A DNA stretch of 64,000 nucleotides from positions 62,001 to 126,000 of the forward strand of contig JAADVB010000006.1 of the NCBI GenBank assembly GCA_023334545.1, written 5' to 3'. Every line of letters begins with the position of its first letter. The first letter of the stretch is position 1. The position numbers and the translations under genes are program-made. Below, piece by piece: positions 52,203 to 63,590 of the stretch. This DNA comes from Salisapilia sapeloensis. Taxonomy: Eukaryota > Oomycota > Peronosporomycetes > Peronosporales > Salisapiliaceae. The notes under the pieces were generated by a model that saw only the letters and a list, made by a program, of their open reading frames with translations, did not search any database and was not told where the DNA came from.

Positions 52203-55200
52203 ATGGAGGAACCCAACCAGCTAGAGCAAGATGCGAGTTTCATGGACAAGTACAGTCGGCAAATTGGTGCCTTTGGTATGGAAACCATGGCCAAGGTACA
52301 TTTCATCTTTCTTACTTTTATTCTTTTATCCGAATGGATAAAATCATTTGTATGGAATTATATCGATGCTCATGTCCGACCTCTTGTCTCTGTAGCTCGT
52401 AAAGCTGCGTGTACTCATCGTTGGTATGCGTGGTGTCGGTGTTGAATGTGCTAAGAACCTCATTCTCGCTGGTCCTGGAGCTATCACACTCTACGATGGT
52501 GAGTCGTTTGCTTCTAAGTGTTTGAATGGTCCTTTTGACGCTGTACACTTGTAGACGGCTTAACCGAAATGAAGGATCTTGGAACCAACTTTTTCCTGAC
52601 GGAACAAGACGTTGGTCGACCTCGTGCGGATGCTGTCGCCCACAAGGTTCGTCTACTTGGCTAAAATTATTATTAGACAGTTTTTACTTCTTCTTTCTAT
52701 TTAGTTGGCCGAACTGAACAAGATGGTGTCGCTATCGACACACCAGGGTGAATTGACGGAAGACGTGGTAAAGTCTCATAATGTCGTCGTGTTCACAAAC
52801 ACGTCTCGACAGGAATTGCTGCGTTGGAACCGCTTCTGTCGACAGCAGAGTCCTCAGATCGGGTTCATCATGTGTGATGTTCGTGGTGCCATGGGCTCTG
52901 CCTTCACGGACTTTGGCGACAAGTTCATGTGCCACGACGCAACGGGTGAAGCACCGATCACACGCATCATCACGGACATTACGAACGATTCTGACGGAGT
53001 CGTCACGCTCCTCGGTCCAGACGAGAATGGTCGAATGCACGAAATGCCAGACTCGGACCACGACGGATGGGTTGAAATCAGTGATGTCGACGGTATGCGT
53101 CTCGAATCGGACTCTTCCCAGTCGATCAACTCGAGCGGTCCTCGACGCATTCAATTCGCGACTAAGAAGATGTTCCGGAATGGAAAGCAAGTCGATGTCT
53201 TCGATCCGTATCGACTGAAGATCGGAGACACATCGGCATTTACACCTTATGAAGGTGGTGGTGTCTTGACACAATACAAGAAACCGTTCGCGATGGAATT
53301 CCAGTCGCTAGAGCAGATGCTCGCGAATCCCGTGCCACCAGGTGACTTTGGTCTCATGTTCACGGATGGCGCCAAGTTCGGACGAGCAGAGCAGCTGCAT
53401 GTCGCTGTGTGGAGTATCATGGAGTTTGAAAACCGATACGGGTATCTCCCTGAGCCGCATAACGAACAACACGCGTCCGAAGTGCTAGACATTGCCAAGG
53501 GCGGCATCCAGCACTTGTCAGACACGACGCGATCCACCGGCCAGGAGCCTTTCCGTGTAGAAGAACTTGATGAAGGTGTGGTGAAGAACGCTGCCTTGTA
53601 CTGCGCTATCGAGCTACAGCCGCTCGCAGCCTTCTACGGCGGCATCGTCGCGCAGGAAGTGGTTAAGTTCACGGGTAAGTTCACGCCGATGAAGCAATGG
53701 CTTCACTTGGATGCTTTCGAAGTGCTTCCGGAGAAACCTCCGACGGATGCACAGCCGATGCAGTCTCGTTATGACCATACGATTACCATGTTCGGTCGTG
53801 ATTTCCAGCAAAAGATGGGAGACGTTCATACGTTCCTCGTCGGATGTGGAGCCCTCGGTTGTGAATACCTTAAGAACTTTGCCATGCTCGGTCTTGCGTG
53901 TGGTCCGAATGGGCTCGTGACGGTCACTGATAACGATCGTATTGAAGTGAGTAACTTGAACCGTCAATTCCTCTTCCGAGAGCATAATGTCGGGCAACCT
54001 AAATCCGTTGCTGCGACGAATGCCGTGAAGCAGATGAACGCTGGGCTACGTGTTAAGGCACTGGAACAGCTCGTGGCGACGCATACTGAGTCGACTTTCA
54101 ATGATGATTTCTGGACGAGCTTGGATGTCGTGACGAATGCACTGGATAATGTCAAAGCACGCAAGTACGTCGATGGCAAGTGTGTCTTCTACAAGCTGCC
54201 GTTGCTAGAGAGCGGGACGTTAGGAACGAAATGTAACGTCCAAGTGGTGATCCCGTACAAGACGCAGAGCTACTCGGACGGCCCGGCAGATGCAGATGAT
54301 GATAACATTCCTATGTGCACGCTCCGAAACTTTCCGTCATTGATCGAACACTGCATCGAGTGGGCTCGAGCGCAGTTCACGGACTGGTTCACGGCGCCTA
54401 TTGCCGATGCGCAGAACTTTGTTCAGGATCGACAGGGGTACTTGGACAAGGTGCGCAAGTCAACGGTTGAAAATAAGGATCCGAGGACGGCGATGCAGGC
54501 GACGGTCATGGAGTTGGATCGGTTGCGACAGCTAAAGAAGACGTTGCATATCGCCAAGGGCATTACGTTTGATACGTGCATGCAAATGGCGGTTGACTTG
54601 TTGCGTTCGAATTTCCGTGATCGTATCTTGCAGTTGATTCATAACTTTCCTGAAGATCACATGACGGATGCTGGCGAGAGGTTCTGGTCCGGTGCCAAGC
54701 GTTTCCCGACTGCGATTGATAAATTCGATCCGGAAGATCCGCTGCATCTCGAGTTCGTTCGATCTGTTGCGAATATCTTGGCTGTATGCTACGGTCTGTA
54801 TCCGCCACCGGAAGACAAGTTGGTACCAGAAGACTCTGAGTGGCGACAGCCGACGACGTACGAGAAGTTTGCCGACGTGGCGTCGTTCCCAGAGTGGACA
54901 CCTTCGGATGAGAAGATTGCAGCGGATACAGAAGAGCTGAAGAAGATGGAAGAGGAGAAATTAAGCAGCTCTTCGGATTCCGAGAAGAGAGAGTTGGAGA
55001 AATTGCTCAAGGAACTCGAAGCAGTCGATCTACAGGACGTCGCGTTCGAGCCAGCTGACTTTGAGAAGGATCAGGACATGAACTTCCACATTGACTTTGT
55101 CTACGCTGCTGCCAATTTACGCGCGAGTAACTACAAGATCCGTCAAGCGTCTCGCCATAAGTGCAAGATGATCGCTGGTAAGATCATCCCGGCGATTGCT

Positions 55201-55788
55201 ACCACGACGGCGAGTGTCACTGGTCTCGCGATGCTCGAGATGCTCAAGCTGCTGCAGAAGAAGGACTTAGATGCGTTTAAGGATTCTAGTAATTCGTTGG
55301 CGTTAAATATGTACTTGATGCAGGAACCAGCGGAGGCGGAGAAGGCCAAGGATGAGTACGACTTTGTCGAAATGTCCGAAGTCAAGTGCAAGCCGCCGGG
55401 ATTTACCAAGTGGGACTCGACGTACCTCGAATTGTCGTCGGAAGCGACGCTGTCGGACTTTTTGAATGCTTTTAAAGATAAGACAGGTTTGAACTGCACG
55501 CTTCTCTTCCATGATGTGGCGGAAGCGAGCGCGGATGAAGAAGCGTCGACGTCGGATCCGAGGTACAAGGCTGTGAGCGGGCAGATGTTGTACGACCGAT
55601 CGGCGTTCTCAGAAAAGTTGAAAACTCTGTTTAATGCGAAACTGCATGAACCGTTGCGTGCGTGGGTCGAGACGCGTTACGAGGGTCTAGTCGATACGAG
55701 TCGACCGTACATTGAGCTCCAGTCGTCGTGTGAAGATGATGACGGACAGGCCTACAAGGTTCCGGTCGTCGTCTGCAAATTCATCTAG
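52203..55788 (+). CDS. UBA1: Ubiquitin-activating enzyme E1
   Basis: Four exons: 52203-52295, 52396-52498, 52555-52646 and 52705-55788; about 1123 aa. The first three short exons encode the N-terminal inactive adenylation half (DKYSRQIGAFGMETM, RVLIVGMRGVGVECAKNLIL, LYDDGLTEMKDLGTNFF). The active adenylation site carries FLVGCGALGCEYLKNFAMLG, VTDNDRIEVSNLNRQFLFR and NALDNVKARKYVD. The catalytic Cys is in IPMCTLRNFP at about residue 634, close to human Cys632. A C-terminal ubiquitin-fold domain that recruits E2s ends the protein. It activates ubiquitin with ATP as the first step of the whole pathway, in cytosol and nucleus. It supplies activated ubiquitin that E3s such as the PX-RING protein in this window would use. 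Single-copy essential gene in most eukaryotes. Confidence 0.96.
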
Positions 55789-55971
55789 ATCTACTGACGA
55801 TACCAAGCACGAGGCTAAAGGCTGAAGGCTAAAGGCTTTGAGAATACAAACACGTATCGATTGAAAAAGTGCTTGAAAGTTATCTTGATTGTAGGTTGAC
55901 TATAGGTTGTGTGTGACGGTACCAAATGCAGACTATGGATACAGTCAAAAGGTGAGTGGCCAATAGACAGG

Positions 55972-57845
55972 ATGGATGACATCGAGGACATAATTAATGA
56001 AGAGGAGTTGCAGCGGTCGGCTGTGGAGCTTTCCAGGACACCGATGGTACCTCCAAAAGCGGCTGCCAAGGTGGAGGTAGAAGAAGATGCCTCTGAGGTC
56101 GGTAAGAGTGTTCCTGGCACGGAAGCGATTTGGTACAGTCTGATGGATATGCCGTGTATTATCTTTTACTGATAAGCACATAGGCTCAAGACGTTTGGCT
56201 GCTCGCATAACGTCAGTGATAGCGAGTATATGCAAGGGGTTTTAGCGAGCTATGGTTATCGTTTTACAACGAACCCATCGGATGCCCAATTATGGTATAA
56301 TACCATTTTCTATACGAAGCGTACATGCATCTAATACGTTATATGGACAGGCTTTTAAATAGCTGCACGGTCAAAGATCCATCTGAAGCAGCGTTCATGC
56401 ATCTCGTGACCAAAGCCAAGAATCAGGGCAAAGGCATTGTTGTCGCAGGCTGTGTACCGCAGGCAGATCGACAAATTAAAGGATTGGAAGGCGTTAGTAT
56501 CGTCGGTATCCAGCAAGTGGACCGTGTCGTGGAAGTGGTGGAAGAGACTTTAAAAGGACATACAGTTCGCTTATTGTCTCGATCTGGACTACCAAAGCTA
56601 GATTTGCCTAAAATTCGGAAAAACCCGAGTGTAGAAATCATTCCGCTAAGCACTGGATGTCTAGGTGCCTGCACCTACTGTCGAACACGCCATGCTCGTG
56701 GGAAATTAGGTAGCTACGCACCGGAAGCCATTGTCCAGAGAGCGCAAAGTGTCATTGACGAAGGTGTGACGGAGATTTGGTTGTCTAGTGAAGACACTGG
56801 AGCGTACGGCTTGGACATTGGGACCACTCTCCCGGAGCTCTTGTGGAAGATCATTGACGTTCTGCCGGATGGAGTCATGCTACGCGTGGGTATGACGAAT
56901 CCTCCGTACATTCTAGACCACTTGGACGCCATTGCGCAGGTGCTTAACCATCCAAGTGTGTACGCTTTCCTCCATGTCCCGGTACAATCCGGAAGCAATG
57001 AAGTGTTGACGAACATGTATCGAGAGTACACGGTAGAAGAGTTTAGTCAAGTAGCAGACTACCTTTTAGCTCATGTTCCGAAGATGACACTTGCGACGGA
57101 TATCATCTGTGGATTCCCAGGTGAGACGGAAGAGCAGTTTGAAGAGACGATGCAACTCGTGGAAAAGTATCGTTTCCATATTATGAACATCTCGCAATTC
57201 TACCCTCGACCAGGCACACCTGCTGCCAAGATGAAGCGCGTACCGACGCAAGTCGTGAAGAATCGTAGTCGTCGATTGACAAAGCTTTTTGAAACGTTCG
57301 ATCCGTATCCTTACTTTGTCAGTACGACGCAGAAAGTGTGGGTGAATACAGAGACGTCGGACGATGGGAAGTACACGGTCGGACATACAAAAAACTTTAC
57401 AAAGGTCTTGATGCAGAGAGATGACTCGCTCATCGGGTGCTCAGCTCAAGTGAAAATCACGAGCGCTTCGAGGTTCCACATCAGTGGTGAAGTTGTCTCC
57501 CGATCGGAACCACCAACGAGGGCTGCGTGTGTCGTCCGAGATGAAATCCGGACGCATGGTCGAGACTCTCAAAAGAACAAAGTTCCAGTGAAAGTCGAGT
57601 CCAAGTCGACGGATGAGCTTTCGAATGACTGTTGTGGAGATGATTGTTGTGGAAGTTGCGATAGTCAACCAGCACAAGAGGATGTGAAGAAGCCTTCGAC
57701 TGCGTCTAGTTGGATACAAAAGGCAAGTATCAAATGTCAGGAAGTTTGGAACGACAAGGTGGCTTTAGCTGCTTTCGCGACAGTCGTGGCATCTACTACG
57801 CTAGTGACTATTCGAATGTTCCAACTAAGTCGTTCGAGCAGTTAA
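55972..57845 (+). CDS. CDKAL1: CDKAL1-like tRNA methylthiotransferase (e-MtaB)
   Basis: Three exons: 55972-56132, 56184-56294 and 56351-57845; about 588 aa. The N-terminal UPF0004 domain has its three Fe-S cysteines (TFGCSHNVSDSEYM, LNSC at about 96, VAGC at about 125). The radical-SAM domain has GCLGACTYCRTRHARGKLGS with Cys at about 194, 198 and 201, and later FLHVPVQSGSN, GFPGETEEQF and SQFYPRPGTPAAKM. A TRAM-like domain follows. CDKAL1 converts t6A to ms2t6A at position 37 of tRNA-Lys. Near the C-terminus there is a Cys-rich patch (NDCCGDDCCGSCDSQ, about 515-530), then a single TM helix (ALAAFATVVASTTLVTIRMF) that would anchor it to the ER, as in animals. Confidence 0.94.
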
Positions 57846-58117
57846 GATGGAAAGAGATCTAATGAAGACATTTTGACTGGCAGCATGGCGTATATTCCAT
57901 TCTAGCTAGAGCTTCCTAGGGCTTAACAAAGTGCAGTCATCATGTGATTCGTGGTAATTACTTAAAAGACACGTAATTCGTCACTAAAACCTATCGCTGT
58001 ATCGTACTAATCTCGACGTCCCACACCGTCGTGCTTGGAAGTGAGCTTTTAAGAGCGCGTTGGAGGAAGAGAGTAGGCATTGGTACAAGTGAGAAAGAGG
58101 TGCCTGTAGTAGCAGCG

Positions 58118-59242
58118 ATGGGGACTGCCGTGTCGATGCTGCTCTTCCAGCCACCACCGCCGTCGTACGGTTTCAAACGTCACTATATGTGCCTCAGTAC
58201 ACCGGTCTACAGCCGCATCTCGGCCTTTTACATCTCCAACCCGTAATACCTTATTGACATTCTTTATGACGATTTGACGTCTCAATGACATTACCATGTC
58301 ATCGATACATCGTGCAGATCCGCGCAGTACACCATCCTCTTCTCACATGGCAATGCTGAAGGTAGAAGCTCTTACAATTCCCTTTTACTTCTACTCATGT
58401 ACTACGAACAGATCTTGGCATGATTTACGACTGGTTTCGGATCATTAGTCGACGATTAGAAGTAGATCATCTATATGTCTATATAATATCTAGTAGTTAC
58501 AACTAATCTTCGACTGGAATGACGCAGGTGAATGTCATGGCATACGACTATCCAGGCTACGGCACGAGTGAAGGTGAACCGAGTGAAGAGAGCTGCTATG
58601 CTGCCGCTGATGCAGCGCTCAATTACCTCGTTTCGAATAAGAAGACGCCTCCGTCACGCATTATTCTGTACTCTATTCCTATACGACGTATCATGCCTTT
58701 GCTAATCACATACATAGGTACGGTCGATCACTTGGATCTGGACCAACGACGTACATCGCGTCTAATCAGTCCGTGAAAGAGGATCCGGTGGCTGGTGTCA
58801 TCCTCCAGAGTCCACTACTCTCTGTCTTTCGAGTCGCGTTCAACTTTAGGTTCACGCTGCCAGGCGACATGTTCTGCAACATCGATCGGATTGACCAGAT
58901 CACATCGCCTGTTACGATCATCCACGGGACTCGAGATGAAGTCGTTCCGTTTTGGCATGGAGAAGAACTCTTTGAAGCGTCTCGACAAGAGTGGAGGTCG
59001 AAACCAATGTGGGTTGTCGATGCCGGACATAACAATATCGAGGCGCATTTGAGGTACTTGCATACGTATCAACTTTTTATGCGAAGGTGTAAGTAGATGG
59101 ATATAGTGAGCTTGGAGATGAGTTCTTTTTGCATTTGAAGGACTTTGTCCGGATCTGTGATGAGACGGCCAAGATACGGAAACAAGATGCTTTGGATTGG
59201 GCACAAGAGTGCGCACAAGTCAAGATAAATGGTAGTAACTAG
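58118..59242 (+). CDS. ABHD17-like alpha/beta hydrolase, putative depalmitoylase
   Basis: Six exons inferred: 58118-58242, 58318-58361, 58412-58461, 58528-58667, 58718-59053 and 59107-59242; about 276 aa. Family marks: oxyanion region TILFSHGNAEDLG, YDYPGYGTSEGEPSE, nucleophile elbow LYGRSLGSGP (Ser), IIHGTRDEVVPFWHG (Asp) and VDAGHNNIEAH (His): a complete catalytic triad. The last exon restores the C-terminal helix (FFLHLKDFVRICDE). ABHD17 enzymes remove palmitate from Ras-family and synaptic proteins at the plasma membrane. The N-terminus MGTAVSML fits the N-myristoylation consensus (Gly2, Ser6), whereas animal ABHD17 uses a palmitoylated Cys cluster; this would be a different way to reach membranes (inference). 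The end is fixed by the exon 6 splice; without it the protein would stop early. Confidence 0.82.
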
Positions 59243-59374
59243 TGCTATCATATGAATGTCATTTAAACCCATTGCAGTTCTCCTTACCAAGCAGATTGTT
59301 CTCTACATCACGCGTTAGATTTCTATGGAGTAAGCGCTATCAGGTAGATGCCAAACATGCAGTTTATCATACGA

Positions 59375-60748
59375 TTAATTCTTTTCTCTGGCTCGATGTC
59401 TCTTTGTCAGCCGAACATTTACTTTATCTATCGCATCGGTTTTCATCGACGGACTGTTCTCTGGGCCGCTGGTGTTCGTATCCATTGTAGCGAGCGCTTT
59501 TCGCTTCTTCGGGCTGCTATTCGCATGAGCTTTCTCCTCAAGAGCTTTGATCTGGGACTGCATCATCGCTTCTTTAGCTCGGAAGGCCGCCTTGAGATCG
59601 GCAAGCTCCTGTTCAAGATCAGATACCTTGTTTTCCTTTTCCTCCAGTTTTTCGCTGAAAGCTTCTGCTAAGGTCTGTGTGACAGCTGATCGAAGGTTTC
59701 CCTCCGAAAGACTCTTGTGGATGTACTGCTCTGTTGCATTGTGCAGAGCACTTAACGCAACGGAACTAACGCCCAATGAGAATTGCAATACATTGCGGAA
59801 GAGCTCGAGGAAAGCTGGTCGAGAAATCAAGTACTCGTTTCGTCTGTCCTCTTTGGATAGCAAGTCTTGGACTGCATCTTCATCATTAAGTTGGAAAAGA
59901 CCTTGGAATTCAGTCCAAAGGTCTTCTTCTTCCATATCGGCTGCTGATTGTTCCTGGACAATATCAGTCGGTTCTTCCGGCTCATCACAGTCCGACAGAT
60001 CGCCTTGGCCTGGAAGGGAGTCCATGAAGTCATCTTCAGTGCTTTCAGTAGAAACGGATAAGAGTTGCTCGTCCACCACATCTTGAGCAGATGATAATGA
60101 GTGGAGTAAAGCATCCCTAGATTCCTCGACTGCATCCTCCATCTTGTCATCTTGTCCATCGTCGTCACTAAAGTCACTGTCATTCGACTCGTCGTCACTG
60201 TCTCCGAACCAAGACCACTCGCTTTCTTCATCTTGAACGTTTTCAACTTCTCCAGTTCTAGCTTGCCAGTTCTCGTAATTGCGGACGAAATCTGTCTTGG
60301 CGTACCGAGAAGCAGGCTCATTATCCGGCTCACCATTACTCTCTTGCCACTGGTTATATATCAACGGAAGCTCCACCATCTCCGTCACATGATACAGTGT
60401 CTCTCGTCCACCACGTTGAATGGCACACATATCGTCGAAGCCATAGAGTTGAATGCCTTGAAGTCGACAAGCGCGAATAACATCATCAAGCGTAATGTGT
60501 GTCCTACTTCCATGTTGTGCCAGGACCAGCAGCGCCTGCACCAACTCCTGAATAAACGCCACAAGATGCTTTCTCGTACAAGTTGCCGTTGCTGCACAAC
60601 TTTGGCGGAATCCAGCTCGGAGGTGGAATTTACGCATGAGCATATCAGGAAGTACCTTTTCGACCTCTCTCTGTCCATATTCACTTTCCTCTGCTACTTT
60701 CCGATTCGCATACACATCTCGTTGTCGCACGACATACCTCTCCATCAT
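59375..60748 (-). CDS. Histone H4-fold protein with long acidic tail
   Basis: 457 aa from the ATG at 60748; the frame is open slightly further upstream without an ATG. Residues about 30-106 match the length and helix pattern of a histone H4 fold: KVLPDMLMRKFHLRAGFRQS, a long central helix (VAFIQELVQALLVLAQHG), then SRTHITLDDVIRACRLQGIQ and LYGFDD, where H4 has [20 protein letters not shown] and LYGFGG. The basic N-terminal H4 tail is absent. The rest is very acidic (SDDESNDSDFSDDDGQDD, DIVQEQSAADMEEEDLWTEF), followed by a coiled coil (LEEKENKVSDLEQELADLKA) and a basic, probably nuclear-localising end (SSPKKRKA, RLTKRHRAREK). It could be a divergent H4-like variant, a TAF-type histone-fold protein or a chaperone that mimics H4. 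Divergent neighbour is the Ask1-like gene, 159 bp away. Confidence 0.65.
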   Translation of the reverse strand: MMERYVVRQRDVYANRKVAEESEYGQREVEKVLPDMLMRKFHLRAGFRQSCAATATCTRKHLVAFIQELVQALLVLAQHGSRTHITLDDVIRACRLQGIQLYGFDDMCAIQRGGRETLYHVTEMVELPLIYNQWQESNGEPDNEPASRYAKTDFVRNYENWQARTGEVENVQDEESEWSWFGDSDDESNDSDFSDDDGQDDKMEDAVEESRDALLHSLSSAQDVVDEQLLSVSTESTEDDFMDSLPGQGDLSDCDEPEEPTDIVQEQSAADMEEEDLWTEFQGLFQLNDEDAVQDLLSKEDRRNEYLISRPAFLELFRNVLQFSLGVSSVALSALHNATEQYIHKSLSEGNLRSAVTQTLAEAFSEKLEEKENKVSDLEQELADLKAAFRAKEAMMQSQIKALEEKAHANSSPKKRKALATMDTNTSGPENSPSMKTDAIDKVNVRLTKRHRAREKN

Positions 60749-60907
60749 CTTCCAAGCAAAAGTCAAACTGAAGGCTTTCAAACTTTTTGGCGCGATATGT
60801 CCATTTTAATTATGTGCCATCTATCTTGTAAGAAGTATATAGTAGGTATATTTTTATGATACAGCTTTAAGCGGGAAACTTATCGACCGGAACGGACCAG
60901 TAGGAAA
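60749..60907. promoter_or_regulatory. Bidirectional promoter between H4-fold and Ask1-like genes
   Basis: 159 bp between two divergent start codons whose products both look chromosomal. Contains an AT-rich core (GTATATTTTTATGATACAGC near 60850) but no motif I can name with confidence. Confidence 0.4.
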
Positions 60908-62369
60908 ATGGAGGATGACGATTTAGACCAGCGAATTACGTTCTTGCTACAGGAGATCGATGGTAACTTGTCTGCTGCACATCAAGCGGCGACACAGGTC
61001 TTTAGTAGCGTCCGACGGCATCACCAAGTGCTACGACAGATCCACTCGGCGACGCAGATCTGGCAGCCTCTTTTCGATGCCTGCAGAGGTCGTCAGCCCC
61101 CTCTACGTAGGCCTACGATGACACCGAGCAAGTATCCACACAGGACGTCTGCCGTCCATGTGAATAGCAATGCCGTGGAAGACGCGACGCCGGATGATTT
61201 AGACGGCACGTCTTTCGTACCGAATGCCGATGGCTTTAAAACCACCAAATTACGCACGAGTGTGAATCAGAGCAATAGCGAGAGTGCAAATTCAAGTGCT
61301 GAGAGTGCAAAACTACCCAAGACGATGACACCGATCTTGCCAAAGAGTCCTGCTGGTAGACGTGCAAGACAGCAGCAGAACGAGTCCTCGACTTCGAACA
61401 TTTTACATCATAATTGGGGCTCATTCTTGCGCACGGACGTTATTGATGTACTTTTACCTACTACATTTCGTTATGTATGGAACTAATACGCTGCGGTAGG
61501 CTCAAGCAGCTACGCATACGGTCGGATCAGAGATTAGTAGTGTCGAGCAAGCGAGTCCTGGCGTCAATGTGAATCTGTCGGAAGTCGGAGCGTTTGAGCT
61601 GACACCGCATGACAAGTCTCGTCGTGCTGGTTCCCAGCCTGTTGCTTCGAATGCAGACACGTCCAAGTCACCGAATAGGCAGAGTATGTCGCCACGAGTA
61701 CGAATGGACGGATCGCATCGAAAGCGACAGAGACGCCTATCGGACGATCCTTCGACGCCGAAGAAGCGACATACGATGGGCAGAACAGCTTCACCGAATT
61801 TACGTCGAAAGTATGGCGCCGCACAGCAGGCGACGCCACCGAGATTCCATAAAGCGAGGATGTCTGCACCAGAGCAGAATTCGACCAGTACAGACGCGAA
61901 TGTCGAGATGACGTCACCTCTGCTTCGAACGACATTGAAAGGGATGGGGAGGAATACGCCATTGTCGAACCGAATCGCCGGTGCGACGTATGACGCCGGG
62001 TCTGCGTCGCAAGAGAGTAGGCTACAAGAGTACGACTCTTCCTTTTCTACAGGCATGCCGCCTCCAGAGTTTACCTTGTCTCAATTCCCACCTTCGTTCC
62101 AGGTACATTGATGCATTATCTTAAAGAGATCTAGTAGCTCATGCATGACATAGCAAGGGAAGAGTGCAGTGGCCTTGTCGACGTTGTATAGCAAGTTCCA
62201 GGGCAATGACGATGCATCTCGACCTGCTTTGTCCGTTCCGGAACTGATCGAGTCGATGCCGGATGAAGGAGAAGAGAAGATTGAGATCATGCTTGACTTG
62301 CTCGTCTCGCGGCGCTTCTTGCGTGCTTTTACGGTCGAAGGACGAATGTACTGGCAAGCGTCTGTATGA
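60908..62369 (+). CDS. DASH/Dam1 complex subunit Ask1-like protein
   Basis: Three exons: 60908-61447, 61500-62102 and 62154-62369; about 452 aa, all phases zero. The first 60 residues fit the Ask1 domain: LDQRITFLLQEIDGNLSAAH ... QIWQPLFDACRG, matching the fungal pattern LEQ-x-IT-x-x-LQ-x-ID-x-N ... W-x-x-FFE. The middle is Ser/Pro/Arg-rich with many SP/TP sites (LPKSPAGRR, NRQSMSPRVR, STPKKRHT, TASPNLRR), expected for Cdk-regulated kinetochore proteins. The last about 60 residues (VPELIESMPDEGEEKIEIML, then LLVSRRFLRAFTVEGRMYWQ) look like a small winged helix not known to me from yeast Ask1. DASH rings couple kinetochores to microtubules. The call rests on the N-terminal motif and is moderately sure. 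Confidence 0.6.
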
Positions 62370-63590
62370 CAGTTGCAAAGTTAATAAACCGGTTTAAGTT
62401 TCCTCCTCTAGTATTTTCCTTTGGTGGTGACTGGTAGAGGTACATGGCTTTGGAAGCCGACGGACGTGAACTTTCTACATCAAGGATGATTTAGGCATGT
62501 AGTGTCCAATAAATAACGTAGATGGATCTGCTGTAGACTAGTGGTAGAGTCTAGGAATGCAAGCAGATACAGACTAGAACGCAAAGGTAGATAAATTACT
62601 CGCTACTGAAAGTACCAAGTGCTGTATTCATTGCCGAGAAGGCATATCGGAGGCAGTATTGAAAGTTCGTTAACAATCCGATGCCATGTCGCATCCTACT
62701 TGCGGTCCCATTGTTGCAATGGGACATTGGAGAGCAGTTGCTGGGGCTCATTTGGTGAGAACAAAGTATCGTTTAACAAGTTGCAATGGGCAGGTATCTG
62801 GTACACTTGACAGCTGGGATGCAACGATAACAAGTATCCCACAGCTGATCCTTTGGATCCCAATTGGAAGTTGAATTATATCTTTACGCAAAGAAGAGAG
62901 AGTATCGCACATTCCGACCATAAGCCAGAGTGTGGCTTTCAGTCATTTGAGGATCGTGGAAATACATCGAGATTACTACAAGTTGATGAAGGTGCGCTAA
63001 TAGAAGAAGATCGAGTTATAATCACTGATGTTCAGTTTAGTTTTGATGTGTCAAAGCCTTGCTCTCTCGGGGTGATTCATTTGCATCGTCAAAGTTAGAG
63101 GCAGTGCAAACCAAGAGGATTTGATACACCACCTGGTTACGTGCATCCCGAAGTCGGCAGTTTCCACACCTTCGACACCACGTGAAGCATCCTTAGTGGA
63201 AGCTGTTATAAAGCTCCTTGATAGCAGCAGAACCCTTTACAACAGCACTAGTTCTGCATCATGATGCCTGCATTAGAGGTAAGGATTACCAGTAGAGAAG
63301 GAATTCAGAGCATCCTTCTATAGTTGCATGAATTGATGTATGTCATCAATTCCATCCTTGTTAAAGAATCAGACAACAACAGTGAAGAGCTGGAAGTTCA
63401 GCGATGAATAGAGAGCAGCGGCTGATCGGAGTGGGTCCGATGTCTTCGACGATGCGGATCATCTGCAGGCTGTCAACTATAATCCAAATCAATATCGCAC
63501 GCTTTGCATCTCTTAGTGACTTTTCAGTTTTATAAAAGTGCATACGGGCGACTCAACTACAGCTCTCGCTGCCTATCTCAAGCTTCCATC
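62370..63590. other. 1.2-kb intergenic region with unassigned open frames
   Basis: Short overlapping plus-strand frames (62619-63098, 60-80 codons each) contain stretches such as SCNGQVSGTLDSWDA and EEDRVIITDVQFSFDVSKPC. I could not join them into a convincing gene. It may be a decayed gene or an unrecognised small-exon gene; no named domain was seen. Confidence 0.35.
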
